Shown one piece after another: positions 44,661 through 58,278 of a DNA stretch of 64,000 bases (position 1 is the first letter of the stretch; each line of letters opens with the position of its first letter). The translations under genes and the position numbers were made by a program. The stretch comes from Rhizophagus irregularis. Lineage: Eukaryota; Glomeromycota; Glomeromycetes; Glomerales; Glomeraceae. A model generated the notes under the pieces. The model saw only the letters and a program-made list of their open reading frames with translations. It had not been told where the DNA came from and made no database searches. The stretch is taken from contig NC_089456.1 in assembly GCF_026210795.1 (NCBI RefSeq), positions 746,501-810,500 on the forward strand, written 5' to 3'.

Positions 44661-45820
44661 CAGTGCTCAGAAAAAAGTAACCGGTCAGCAGTAAATTATG
44701 ATAATCATTGTGAAAATATCCTTCTATATAAAGTTTTTTTTTTAATAATTAACATGTCTTTTGTGTAATAAGTAAAGTTGATCATCAAATTAAATTGCGC
44801 TTACTTTAAAAATTTTATGAACTTCTGAAAAAAATTGATTGCTATATTTTATAGGGTTTTAAATAAATCAGATTTTTAATGGAAGGTATTTAGGTATAAT
44901 ATAACATTAAAAAATTTTGTTTTACCATGCTTCATTTTTTAAATAAAATTATTTATCAAAACTTTTGGCATATTTTTAAGAAGTTTCATTAAAATCAATG
45001 AGAAAATTAACAAGTTATATTCATTTTACTGTAATTTGCCGATTATTTGTCAATTGTCAATCATCATCAAATTAATTATCAAAATTAAACATTACTGACA
45101 CATTAAATTTGGGCCAATTTTTTTTTATGAAAACTTGGGATTTTGATTATTATTTTTAGCTTTTTTTATTATAATGAGAATTCAAAAATCAATAATTTAA
45201 TCTTTAATTAAAATTTATTTTATAAATAACTAATAAGTACGATCATCATTGTTAAATATGTATAACTTACAAACTGTTTTGTTTATTTTGATGATACTTT
45301 GTAATAATATATTACAAACTTTGATAAATAATTTTATTTAAAAATAAAATATAATAAAACAAAATTTTTTAATGTTATATTATATCTAAATACTTTCTAT
45401 TAAAAATCTGATTTATTTAATAACCCATAAAATATAACAATCAATTTTTTTCAGAAGTTTATAAAATTTTTAGAGTACAGTTGACCTTCTATATAGTCAC
45501 CCCCGTATAATCACAACATATAAAATTCCCCTTTATAAGTACATCATATTTTGGCCCAATGTACTAATAAATATATTAAAAGCAAAAACCTCCTCTATAG
45601 TACAACATATGACTTTTTTTATAATCACACCCTTTTTTTTCAGTCCCAAGGGGTGTGACTATAAAGGGGGCTGACTGCAGATGCAATTCAATTCAATGAT
45701 CAACTTTACTTATTACACAAAAGACATATTAACTATTAAAAAAAAAACTTTACATAGAAGGATATTTTCATAATGATTATTGTAATTTATTGCTGACCAG
45801 TAACTTTTTTCCAAACACTG
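44661..45820. mobile_element. Tc1/mariner-like palindromic non-autonomous element, 1160 bp
   Basis: The ends read CAGTGCTCAGAAAAAAGTAA and, reversed, CAGTGTTTGGAAAAAAGTTA, flanked by TA on both sides (44659-44660 and 45821-45822), the Tc1/mariner target. The two halves are inverted copies of about 480 bp around 45230. The right arm is interrupted by a second small element at about 45478-45682. No transposase frame. Confidence 0.88.
45478..45682. mobile_element. small MITE nested in the mariner-like element
   Basis: This stretch is absent from the matching left arm. Its ends read CAGTTGACCTTCTATATAGT and, reversed, TGCAGTCAGCCCCCTTTATA, then GTCAC. Exact borders and target duplication are unclear. 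Confidence 0.7.
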
Positions 45821-45822
45821 TA

Positions 45823-48800
45823 TATAATAATATCAAGATATACAAATACAGATATAATTCTTCTTCTTTTTATTTAGAAAGCAGTGAAAGCACATATTGA
45901 AGCTATATAATAATAATGATTTTATATAATCGCTACTATAAAAGAATATAAATAAATTTCATATTGATGATAGTAGGACACAGGAGCAATCTATAGGATG
46001 GGAATTGGTTCAGAGTTTTAATAAATTAGTTATGTATATAACAGAAATTTCTGTACTTTTATATAACTAATAAACTCATAAATTGCACTATCTTACAAAA
46101 AAAAAAAAAATTAAAATTATCTGATTATAAATTATAAAATATAATAATTTTAATGTTTAATATTTTAAATATTACAATTGATTATCTTTCATATAATTAT
46201 TATAATCTATTAATAAATTATATATATTTTAAAAAATGTTTATTTTATTATATTTTACTATTATTTTTCAAGTTTTAGTAATTTTCAGTAAATTTAGCAT
46301 TTTTCTATTTAAATATATAAAAGTCTGTCAATTTTCAATAGATTTTAAATTTTAATAATTTTTTTTTTTTAATTAATTGTAGTTTTTAAAAATGCAATTA
46401 AAGATGTTATATAAGGATTCCACCTACTATTAAGATAGGATTCTACAGCTGCATGATGCAGGTAAGATTTACATATAAAATTCTTTAAAGATCCTACTAT
46501 AAAAGGAAATTTCATGTTATATTGTTATGATTTTTTTTCCTTTTTAGTTAATTAACCAATAGAATTTAAGCAATCCTAAGGTAAGGTTTCATATTTTTAC
46601 CAGTAACATATCTTAGCAGTAGATGGGTCCTGTTATATATTTGAAATTCTAAAAGTTATTTATATTATTTATATGTACAAAATAATTCTAAAAGTTGTCA
46701 TAATTAACAATTAGACAATTAAATATTTTTTTTATTTAAAATTTAAAATCTACAATGGATTAGCTTTCAAATAAAAAAAAAATTGAGTAATTTGTGATTT
46801 ATCAGAAATTTAATAAATTTTCATGTAATATGAAAATTATCAAGCATTTTAAAGGAATCTGGTAATTTATTGTAAGCTTGTATATATAAGTAATTGCTTA
46901 ACATATGAAGATGTTTATGTAAGAACAATTATTTGATAATACTTTTGCATGTCATTGCATGTGATGAAATTTATATGAGTAATTATACTTAGTAAAATGT
47001 TTTTACAATAGTTTGTTTAATATAACAAAAAATAACAAAAAAAAATAATAATTTAATAAATATAACCAAAAAAAATATATAGTAAATATATTTTTTACTT
47101 AAATTCAAAAATGGGTTTAAATAATCATTATTGACTTATTTAACAGATCCTTTTTTCCTTTTTTTATCGTTAAATTTAATTCCGGCCAACATTAATTGAT
47201 CGGCATAAAATTTACCTTTTATGGAGACCCATCTTTTGCTTTTTTTTCCAAATAAGGCCGCACCAATTTGATTCTTTGTTTTTGGATTTTTTATTACATG
47301 TAATTTAGGCCGGAATTAGACAAATCTTTAAGTTTTGGCCGGAATTATCATCCAAAATTTTTGCTCACTCTTTTGGTCAGAATTTTGCCAAAATTAATGG
47401 TAATTCTGGCCATGTATTTTATTTTATGTATTATTTTTTGTCCCCCTCCCCCCCCCCTAGATTGGAACCCCCTATGTTATGTTAAACAAAGAATTGGCTT
47501 GGAGCGGCCTAATTTGTTGGAAATAGAAATCCGTTAAATCATCTGACTGAAGTAGAATTTTTAGAAGTATTACTTATCTCCTGGCTGTTCCGATTCTAAG
47601 TAAAATTTTTTAATTACCTGATTTATCCCCTGCCATTTACACAATAGTAAGTGTTTTATAGTATATCATGAGTATAATATAGTATATTTTATTGTTGAAT
47701 CTTATTTTTCTTTCGCTTAGTTTTTTTTTTATTTTAAAAGATTTTAAAAAAATAATTAAATTTTAAAAAGCTTTCGGAACTATTACTATTACACTTGAAA
47801 AATAATATTGAGATTACAAATAAATTAAAAGAAAGTTTTCTCATTTGGACAATGCAAATCTTTCCGAATTACTCAAATTTTCAAATCAGTATAATCAATA
47901 GTTAATTTTTACCGCAAAATTTCCTAGAAACGTACATATAAATTTGCTACCAACTACATTTGTAAATGGTGCCGATCAGGGGATAATATTAACTAAAAAG
48001 GATTTTACATTTAAAGCTTTTAAATAAATGTGATATATTATAATAAGATCATGTTGAATACGAATACAAGGTATTTTATTTTTATCATAAATAATAAACC
48101 ATTTTTATTGATAACAATTAAGATAGTACTTATAATTGGCTATAATTAACAAGATAAGAAAAAGAGGCTAAAATGATAGAATACTTTGAGTTGTATTCCA
48201 TTCTCATTTTTTTTGCTACTATGTCTCCAATTACCTTCCAAATAAATTATCCAGTAAATCCTTTCAAATATATTGGGATAATCTGATGCGCTATTATGAT
48301 ATTGATGTGCAATTTTGCTGTCATATGCTATCTTATTCCTATTACTGCATTTATTTTTTCTAATTATCTCTTACTATCTTGGAATTCGTCTACACATAAT
48401 AAACCAATGATATTGAAACCTTTTGCCTTTGATTGTGCAATACCTGATATTCCTCGGAGTTCTTCGGAAACAGGGGATTCCTCCGCTTTATTATGTAACA
48501 CATGATAAGCAACGAATAGATAGTAAAAAATGAAACACAGATCCCATCAGAACTATAGTCATCCCCTCTTTCCTTTTGTTATTTGGTATGATAAATGGAT
48601 CAAGATTTGTATTTTGAAAAATGAAAATATATACTCTATCTTCATTGGAACCGATTATGTTTTACTACGATTTGTCCTCTGTAATGCAGACAAGGTACTT
48701 CGATTTTTAAAATATACTCTTGATTCTCGGTAAATACGTTTCTTTAATTTTGAACGGAATTAATATTTCATTTGTCAGTTCATTTTTAATCGAACTGATG

Positions 48801-49582
48801 GTAAATGAACATGTTAAATTAAAAATTTATGTTTGTAAAAAAAACGGAACGTTAAGATCCCTATATCACACGAAATCAGTGTTGATCCTAATTTTTCGAT
48901 TGGATAATTAATCCTGTGTGACAACTTTAAATAATAAACTAAACGTTTATAGAATTAGAAACTGAACATGTGATGACGTTATTTATGTACAACAGTAACA
49001 ACAATTCATATTTGAATTACTGTAAACCGAATCGAAAATGTATCAGTTGTCAATGCTACCTATATATTCATTACATTATTGTAGAGATGCCCGAAAATGT
49101 CCGATATGTTTTTGTTTATCAAATATTAAGAATATAAAGAGAATTCAAGAAATTATGAATTTAAGAATCGTCGATTTTTTTTTTCTAATTTTGATTTCCA
49201 TTTTTATTTATTTATTGTTATTTTAAATTGGATGACAATAAAAATTATTATATAAGTATAAAAATCATCCATCAAAAAAAAAAAGTTTCAATAATGCAAC
49301 TCGGAGTTTGTCAGATCAAGATCGATATGCTTTGCAGCGATTAAATTTTTTTCCGTGACAAAAAGGAAGGATGTCACGGAATTGTTTCTTTAATAAGTGT
49401 TAATCTGAGCGCCAAGGTTATACCAAAATTAGCAAAGATGAAAAAATTGTGACAACAATATTAAAAAAAACTATAAAGTAAAATCCCTATTTTGAAATAG
49501 TGTACTGCAAAAAATATCAATTGATTTTTCTATATAATGACACTATTGCGTATTTCACTAAAGCGCAGATTTCTTGGCGCAA
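45823..49582. other. long gene-free AT-rich region
   Basis: No supported gene. AATTCCGGCC/GGCCGGAATT words in both directions at about 47180-47410 suggest an eroded inverted-repeat element. A C12-type run lies at 47446-47457. A minus-strand stretch near 48500-48320 (EELRGISGIAQSKAKGFNI) reads like coding sequence but is too short and isolated to call. Confidence 0.5.
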
Positions 49583-52500
49583 ATGGAGAACACTGCGAGA
49601 ATACATTCGCAATCACCATTGTCTATAATTACCAACGTTGACGACGATATTATTTCCGAAGAACCTTACGATAACGAGTTAACTTTAACAGGCGACGAAC
49701 TTTTTAGAGCTGTTCAAAAAGTTACATCAGAAAATGAGGACTACAAAAACGTATATAATGAATCAATGTTTGGTAAACCAGGACTAGAAAAATCAGCGGA
49801 GATTCCGCTTAAACCCAAAAGACTAACATGGTCTAATATAAGTAAATGTTACGGCTACCTTATGAAAAAAGCAACATGGCCAATGGCAAAGAGAGTAATA
49901 AAAGCGGCCGTAGCTTATTGGCTTGCTTATGTGATTGATCTTATCGTGCCTGTTATGCAAGCAATAGGTTCTGGTACTTTCTTGGCCATTGTTATGGTTT
50001 GCTACTTTCAACCCTCAAGAACTTTTGGCTCGCTATTTGAGGTGAGAATTAAAAAAAAATATTTGTGAAATAAAAATGATTGAATAAAATTAAGAGTAAT
50101 TATTAATAAATAATAGAGTGCCGCTTGGGGAATTATAGCAGCATTTATTGCAACAGTATGGTCTTTAATTGCCATTACAATATCTAATGCATTACGTGAA
50201 CCGGGCCAAATGTTTGATATCTCTGCTACAATTGTACACGTTTCTTTCTTAGCAATCGGAACATTTGTTTTATCATATGATAAAATTAAATGGCCACCCA
50301 TGCGTTATGGTGCCATCAATGCTTGCATCATCATGACTTTCTCTTTGACACAATCTTACGTGCACCCTGATAATAAGTTCCAGATCATAGTATGTTTTCA
50401 TTGTTCGATCACATTACATAGAAATTCTTTTTATTAAATGTTCTTCTTATTCATTATTATATAGAAATCATTGTTGATTCCAATGTTGATCGGTCCAGCA
50501 TGTTCTCTTTTGGTTAACATTTTATTATGGCCAGAAAATGCTACCACAAATTATATTCCATACTTGCATGAAACATTACAAAGTTTTATGGATTTGCTTG
50601 ATCAAGAAGCTCATTTTTTCCTTCGAGATACTTATAATAGAAATACTATTGCAAAACTTCATAGGACAGTACAAGATAATCTTGCAAATCTTGATAACGC
50701 GAAACGAGAGGCTCAACACGAAGTTTCTTTTTCAAAAATTGGACCTGAAGATATATTGGAAATAACTAGACTTGTTAAATCTATGCATATGACATTAGGA
50801 GGTTTAGCTTTAAGTGGTGTAATCGAAGAAGAATTAATGAAGGATGGAGAAGAGGGAACAGTAGAAATTAGGATCAACGGTGATGATACAGATCAGACAT
50901 CTTTTAGTGTAGATGAACCTCTTTCACCTACAAGTACCATAGGAACTATTGGAAATGAAGAGGATTTCTCAAATCTTTTAAAAATTTTTAGACCAATTTG
51001 TACTGAACTTTCAGTAGCATGTCAATTGTGTTTAGCAGACTGTATCGCACGTGTTGATCATCTTCAACACAATTGTTGCGAACCGTGGTATTACCGATCA
51101 TGGCCATTTAAACATAAACCTAGAGCAGATCATAATAAAAATGTTCTTGATGATCCTTTCGGTTACTTACAGGAGGCCATTGCAAAATTCCATGATTCTC
51201 GTGAGGAAGCTTTGGATAGTTTGTTCGGTGAAACACAGACAATAAGTCCTTCTCCACAAAGATTATTCTTGTTATTGATTCTTTTTGAGAACAGTCTTAG
51301 AGAGGTTTCTGAAAGTCTTGGCTTTTTGGTGGGAATAATCAAAGTTCTTTCGACTACGAGACAATCCAAGAAATTTTGGTTTCCTGAGATACCAATTTTG
51401 AAACGAATTAGGAATTTCGGTGAAATTGATGAAGATGGTTGGAAAATTTACGAACATAAATCTAGAGAAGAGGAGGAAGAAGAACTTGGGAATGAAGTTT
51501 TTGACCCTGATGTAACTCCTCCATCGAATTCGATTCAAAAATTCTGGTATCACTTATGGCTTATTAGAAATTGGTTCGATAGTAAATATGCAGTATTTGC
51601 TTTCAAGAACACTTTGATCGTCACTTGTCTATGTTTACCAGCATTCTTGCCTGGATCTTATAAATGGTTTGATACTTATCGTGGTCAGGTAAAGATTTTA
51701 CAATAATTATTAATTATATATATATATATTTTTATTTTTACAATAAATTTAATCTTAAATATTGTTAAATATGTATTTTTCTATCGTAATAAAAAGTGGG
51801 CAGTTGTTAGCGCTGTACTTTCATTTGCACCTACAACTGGAGGTGCGGTCCTTCAATTCTTGGGTCGTCTTCTTGGTGTGGGCATGGGCGCAGTAATGGC
51901 AATAATAGCATGGGAAATGACTAAAGGAAACGTATATGGCTTAGCTTCTGTCTTGTTCATATTTTCCCTTCTCCTTTGGTTTGTTTATCTTAATTCAAAA
52001 GTATGGACTGTTGGAGGAATTATTATGTTAGTGAACTTTCCCTTGGTCCTTGCAAATGCGTATCAGGCCAGTTATGGTGTTGGTATGAATGATGACATTT
52101 ACACTATAGCCGCAAAGGTTGGTTAACTTGTTTTTTACAAGATTTGAATTTAAAAATAAAGCACTTTATTAATATTATATGTTATTTTAATTTATTTATA
52201 ACAGCGAACAACGGCTGTAAGTATTGGTATTACAGCAGCTTTTGTTATGAATATGATTCCCTGGCCACACACCGGGCGTGTTGAAGTTCGTCATCGACTC
52301 TCACGTACTATCACAGACATTGGGGTTCTTTACTCAATGACGGTATCTTCTCTTATTAAAGGAAATAAGAATTCCAATAACCTTATAACGACCAAAACAT
52401 TCCGAAAACTTGTTGCCAGAATCAATAGATCCATAGCTATCGAACGATTACTTTTATCTCGTACAGTATATGAACCTCCATTAAGAGGCAATTATCCTAT

Positions 52501-52954
52501 GGAAAAATATGCACGTATGATAGAGATTGTAGAGCATATGGTTAATCTTGTAAGCGGAATGGAATATACATTACATGGATTAAATGAAACTGAATGGAGG
52601 GCGGATTTAGAGGAAGCATTAGATCCATCAAAGTGTCATTATATTACACATATTTTGACTGCCTTTCATATATTATCAACAGCACTAGAAAATCGAATTC
52701 CTTTACCGCCGTATAATATTATTTCAACTGCAACAAAGAATGGACAATATGGTTTAGGCTACAGAGTTTCAAGAAGGATTAAAAAGACAGCTTCTGAATT
52801 AACAAGAGATGATTTGGAAACACCAGCTTATGCTTGTTATTGTGCTTATCTTATAAAAACAAGTCATCTTACAAATGAACTTTTTAAGTTGGTGTCAGTT
52901 GTGAAGTCTTTGGTTGGTGTTAATCGATATGTTAAAGAGTTGATTGACTTCTAA
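49583..52954 (+). CDS. FUSC/ArAE-family membrane protein, BRE4-like
   Basis: Five exons, 49583-50041, 50117-50389, 50465-51688, 51797-52117 and 52205-52954, all in phase 0, give 1008 residues. Two hydrophobic clusters each hold several helices. The N-terminal one (VIKAAVAYWLAYVIDLIVPV onward, exons 1-3) and the C-terminal one (VFAFKNTLIVTCLCLPAFLP to VGGIIMLVNFPLVLANAYQ) flank a large hydrophilic middle with acidic stretches. This duplicated arrangement matches the fusaric-acid-resistance/aromatic-acid-exporter-like proteins and yeast Bre4 (brefeldin A sensitivity). The cytosolic C-terminal part is helical. The likely role is export or membrane homeostasis; the substrate is unknown. The start is the first ATG in frame. 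Confidence 0.87.
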
Positions 52955-54297
52955 AAAAAAAAATTTTTTATATAGGTATCATATATTGTAATTGTAATTA
53001 TGATTAAAATCCTTTTAGAATTAATTTGTAACATAAAACATACACATTTTTACATCATATTTTACATATATAGACTTACAATTCACATTATTAATTTAAG
53101 GATTTAATTAGTTGTATACCATTTTTGATCATTATACAATTTATAATATTTTTTTTGTTCAAATGAATTTGGTTACAATGAATTAAAAATCTGTTATTTT
53201 AAAATTCAACTAAATTTAGAGTTTTCCTTTTTTGGAAATGACTTAACCCAATAGGAAAATTATAGCTTTATTATGATTTACATTATTTTGGTTAAATAAT
53301 TATTTCATCATCGGGATATATGTAATAATTGTACTATAATATGTACATAGATTACTTTATTTATGATTATAGCCTGGAAAAAAAGTCAAGGTACCATTAA
53401 ATATCGAAAAGTAGTCAGTCGAGAAACCCCCTGAAAGGTTATATAATATATACTAAAAAGATCTCTTTTTTAAGTTCAAGTTGAAGTTTTGTGGGTTGTT
53501 TTTGCTTATGCGAATTGTTTTCTTTGCGCGAATTTTCTATTTTCTAAACTTCGTAATTTTGTAGTAAATTTACATAAACCAGAAAATTCCGGATATCTAT
53601 AATTTTTTTTTTTCTATTTTGTTTATTTTGTTCTAAGAATGACGAAAGCTCGGGCTTATCGCTTCCAATAAAGATATTTCATTTAAAATTCAATCTTATT
53701 CTCTCCCAATTTTTTTTTTTGATAAACTTGATAAAGCACAATCTTGCGATCATAACCCAATTCATTTTTTTGAGAGATACAATGTGTTTATATTTATTTA
53801 TCACTTACTGTGAAATTAAGGACAATGGGTTTGATTCTAGGTGCGATAGAATTTTCTTAAAACTACCCTATATTTTATTCGATAATTTATTTAGCTAGAT
53901 GGTTCAGTTCATTAAAAACGGAAAATTGAAAAGAATAATTGACAAAATATCTGCCACGTTGATTGGTTGGTAAAAATAGAATAGGGCGTTATGCCAAGAG
54001 TTGAAAGTCCATCTCCGGGCCAAAAACAGTATATTTTGTGACAAGAATTTAAATTTATCATATTTTCGTCATCACCAAAACTACAAATGCTCGTGATCTC
54101 ACAGTATTTCAATTTTTGTATAAAAATACACGAAATTAAAAATTCTTTTGTCCCCAAAAAAAAAATTAAGTATCGATTCACGGTTCTCGCCGTTATTTTA
54201 GTTTAATAAGAAAGCGCGTTATTTATTGGAATATTTTTTCTAGACTCGATTTATCGTTGGTTATTAGTCTATTCTCCTGAAATATATTCGTGTAACT
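52955..54297. other. intergenic upstream of the kinase
   Basis: No gene on either strand. AT-rich 3' flank of the FUSC gene, then the kinase promoter region; no specific site can be supported. Confidence 0.5.
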
Positions 54298-56079
54298 ATG
54301 GAGAACACGAAACAACAAAAAGAACAAACTGGTAAATATAACTTTTATTTCTATTTGGATACACGTGTAAAATATATTTATTTTAGTATTACCCTTACTA
54401 TTTGTCAAAGCGGGCAAAAAGTTATTACTCGAAGTGGATCGTCAACAACCGGGATCAAAAGAAACAAAACACGAACATGATAATCATGTGAAAAGTTCTC
54501 ACCATACAAGTAGTAAAATATCGGCTACTTTACAAAAAATGTTCCATACGGACAAAGGTTCTGACACTGAAAGCGAAAAATCGGAAAATACTAACATACA
54601 GCCTGGTCAAACGACTTCCAATACACGTTTTCAAAAGACGGAGGCAGGAAAGCACATTCATAACTTGTCATATAGCAAAAGAACTCACCGTATGCAAAAT
54701 TTCTTTAAAGAGCTTGGTATTCATGGTCAGCCAGCAGCGGTGAATGATAAACATGTTCATTCACAATCTCTGTCTGAAAAGTATGGAAAGCCACAGGAAG
54801 TTATTGGAAAGGGTATGTAATTTATAAATTTCAACTTCTCTTCTAGATTAGGCACAAATCTTTCTTTTTCCCTTATTGTTTGTATAAATATACAGGTGCA
54901 TTTGGTATCGTCCGTATTGCACACAAAATAGAACCTAGAGTGCCAGGCGAAAAGCTTTTTGCCGTCAAGGTTATTATTGCTCATTATTAAGACAATATTA
55001 ACTAATAATTATTTTTATTATTAAAAAATATTTTCAGATTTTACGTGACTGGAACTAATCAATTGTTTTGAATTTTGATTAGGAGTTCAAGAGACATCAT
55101 AATGAACCTTCAAAGAAATACATAAAACGTTTAACTTCCGAGTTTTGTATTTCTTCTTCGCTCCATCATATCAACGTAATTGATACGCTGGATTTGCTTC
55201 AAGATACCCAAGGAAATTACTGTGAGGTAATGGAGTATTGTTCTGGTGGTGACCTTTATTCTTTGATCGTCACTTCGGGCGGTGGATTAGAAAAAGATGA
55301 AGGAAATTGTTTCTTTGGGCAATTAATAAATGGTGTAAAATATTTGCACGATAATGGCGTTGCTCATCGGTAACTATAGTCTAATACTAATATTCATTAA
55401 TATTTTTGTTACCTTAATTATTACTTATTCCAGTTGGCCCTTGTAGTGATTTGAAACCTGAGAATCTTATTCTCACTTTTAATGGATGTCTCAAGATTAC
55501 CGATTTTGGTAATGCGGAATGTTTCCGCATGGCTTGGGAAACACAACCTCACCTGACACGTGGTATCTGTGGTAGTGAACCCTATATTGCACCAGAAGAA
55601 TTTAAAGATGAATTGTTTGATTCAAGATCAGTTGACATTTGGGCTTGCGGAATTATTTATATGAGTATGATGACTAGCAGTCTTCTTTGGCGTGTCGCTA
55701 TAGAAAAGGAAGATGCGAACTTCAAAGCCTATCTAGAAGCAAAAAAAAAGGATACATTCACCGCTCCTTTCCAATGTTTGACTGAAGTAAGCATAAATTT
55801 CAGAAAGGATTAATCGGCTTGTTATGTATATTCGTACTAACCTTATCTCTTTTAAAGGGTCAGCGGGAATTAATTTCAAAAATAATAGAACCAGATCCAA
55901 AAAAACGTATTACTATAGAACAAATTATTACAGATTCATGGTTTTCTTCAATTTACATTTGTCATCGACAAACTACATCTACCAGTGATTCATCCATCTC
56001 GAGTACGAGTTGTTCTATTAATGCAGTAAACGAACAAGCTACAGCTATCAACAAGACATCAATTGCAAATATGGTATAG
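54298..56079 (+). CDS. HAL4/HAL5/NPR1-type serine/threonine protein kinase
   Basis: Six exons, 54298-54331, 54387-54812, 54896-54969, 55083-55369, 55447-55786 and 55858-56079, join in frame to 460 residues. After a low-complexity, probably disordered N-terminus comes the kinase domain. It has a glycine loop GKGAFGIV, VAIK-type lysine in FAVK, HRD loop HRDLKPENLIL, DFG in KITDFGNAEC, APEE in EPYIAPEEFKDE, and DIWACGIIY. DFGNAE and the ESGGDLYSLI-like hinge are typical of the fungal NPR/HAL group, which controls nutrient and potassium transporters at the plasma membrane. All catalytic residues are present. The Ser-rich tail after subdomain XI is short. The phase-1 junction inside the glycine loop confirms the model. 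Confidence 0.9.
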
Positions 56080-56729
56080 CAGTATAGCAAAGGATATAGT
56101 AATAACTGAGTAAGTGTGTAATTCTTGCTTATAATTTGTTGCTTAGTTTTGATATGATATTTACTTCTTCTCATTTGCTTATTTGTAGAAATAGAGGATA
56201 GATAGTAAATTTCTTTTATGATTCTTTTGATTAGTTGATAATAATAGTTCAATGCTAAAGAAATGGCATTAAAGAAACGAAAATAAAAAATAAAAAAATA
56301 GAGTATATTAAGTATTCAGTCAGTAAATGATTAGAGGAAACGAGGGGTTTAATTTTGATATTATCATAATTCTTTCTTAGATTGTAATTGAATACACTAT
56401 AATCGGATAAATTTTATTGTAAGCCATTGATAAGTTTAAAGTACATATTATATTATTAACCATATAAATTATATACTGTATATATACTTTTTCATTTTGA
56501 ATATTTAAAGGAGTTGAGGAAGTTTTGAATTATATATAATATCTAAGTGAATTGAAAGTTTTTATATATATATAATTTTTTTATCAGATTACTTTTAATT
56601 GGATTACATCATTATTCATTGACTAAGAATTATTATAGTCTTAAATAAGTGTATAACCAAACATTTTTTTTATAGGGAATGGCTCGTTCGAATAAAAATG
56701 TCTTTTTTAATATATGTATACTGTCTATA
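56080..56729. other. shared 3' region of convergent kinase and Tim17 genes
   Basis: Tail-to-tail spacer of 650 bp. AATAAA-like words occur on both strands; nothing else is seen. Confidence 0.5.
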
Positions 56730-57435
56730 TCATTGGGGATTTGGAGATTGTGGTCGTATATCAGGAACCTTTAAAATCGAGAAATAACAATTTGATGATT
56801 AATAATAAGATACTCCTTTAATAAAAGATTTAAATTATGTTTACCTGCATTACTGGCGGTGGAGACGTAAATCTACCGGTGGCAAATGTTACACCTTCGA
56901 TTATTGCCAAGACACAAGCACCAAAGCAAGCAGATCTCGTTGCTGCACCAATACCACCTCTAGCAGCTAAAAAACCACCGGTGAGAAAACCACTTGCGAT
57001 TAAATTCCATGGATCCTCCTTTTGTCTTATTCCTTTTAATGCACAATCAAATGTTGAAAATAATCCTCCCCATACGGCAAAATTACCACCTAAAACGGGT
57101 GAACGAGCTTTTACAGCTGTAATTGCACCGATTATTCGTTCTCCCTATAATATAAAAAAATTTAAATTGAATTATAACGTAGGAATAAATTATTAATCTA
57201 TAAATTAAAAGGAATATACCTTTGGTGAATTTTTCGCTCCTTTGACAAAATGCCATATACCACCACCAATAGCCCCCATTGCGAACGCGCCTCCAGTATC
57301 ATTTAGTATTACCCATGGACTATAAAAAAAAAGAAAACAAAAATGAGATTTTGTAAAAATAATTCAATATTTAATTCGAGTATTTAAAAGAAGGTTATAA
57401 TACCAAGGATCACGATTAAAATCATATCGTGACAT
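56730..57435 (-). CDS. TIM17: mitochondrial import inner membrane translocase subunit Tim17
   Basis: Four exons, 57435-57404, 57319-57220, 57144-56845 and 56768-56730, give 156 residues, close to yeast Tim17 (158). The first junction restores [20 protein letters not shown], the highly conserved start of the family. Then come [55 protein letters not shown] and the Gly-rich last helix. Four hydrophobic helices with GxxxG spacing are visible. The last exon is only 13 codons ([12 protein letters not shown] and stop); without it the frame would stop a few codons into the intron. Tim17 forms the inner-membrane presequence channel with Tim23. Confidence 0.95.
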
Positions 57436-58278
57436 TTTAATCGTTTAAAAGAAGTTAACTTTGTAAATTACACCAATTAGAGCGGAAATAATCGCAAGCG
57501 TTCCCTTTTCTTTTTCAAAAGAAGAGTTTACCTCATGTACATAGAAATGGCAAAACTTGATTTAATTTGAAGTGTGTTAAAGATAAGAAAAAAAAAGAGA
57601 TATCACGCCGATCAAGCCGATCAAGCGTCTAGAATATTCCAAACTTTCTAGATTTCTGCGGCATGCGGTTCGACCGTTCAAGTCATTTTCAATCGAATTT
57701 TTAACATGCATATCATTATTAGAATAAGGTTACTTATTTATTTTTTTGCTAAACATAGCACAGAATTTCTATGAATATAAACTTTTTAACCGAACGACCG
57801 ATTTCTTTATACAACTGTAGATAACATCCGATTGTAAATTTCTCGTGTTCTATGTGCTAAAAATAAAAAAAAAAAATTTTTTTGAATGAGACAAAATGGA
57901 AATTCAGTAGAATGACCCGGATATTTAATGATACATTGATGTCGTAATACGGATGTTATGTTTTTTAATAAATAAATAATGAAAAAGTATGATATCATCA
58001 TGATTTATTTTTCTTATAATACTATTCAAGCAAAAAAGGTATAACACAAAAAATTATAAAAAGTATTTTCATGATAAAAATATTAGTTTATTAGTTCTTA
58101 CTATCTATTTAAAAAACTCGATTCTCACGAGACTGAATACAAAATAGAAGAAAGTGAAAAATAAAATGAAGTTATTAGCCATCAACTTATTATAACGAAT
58201 AGTTTTTATTTTTCCTTAATATATTATAGTTAAAAACTTTTTCTATTTATCTATTGGGTTTATTCATTTTTGTTGACA
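57436..58278. promoter_or_regulatory. divergent intergenic promoter region (Tim17 / RING gene)
   Basis: The two genes are transcribed away from each other across 843 bp. At 57632-57639 GAATATTC, within TCTAGAATATTCCAAACTTT and a following TTTCTAGATTTC, resembles an inverted pair of heat-shock-element half sites (GAAnnTTC). It lies about 200 bp upstream of the Tim17 ATG. Function is inference. Confidence 0.35.

Noticed and set aside
47440-47460. C-rich run as a possible functional signal
   Set aside because: A homopolymer alone with no surrounding structure; probably slippage.
48296-49226. Cluster of 60-70 codon plus-strand ORFs
   Set aside because: Typical chance frames in AT-rich DNA. A short minus-strand coding-like stretch there is too isolated to annotate.
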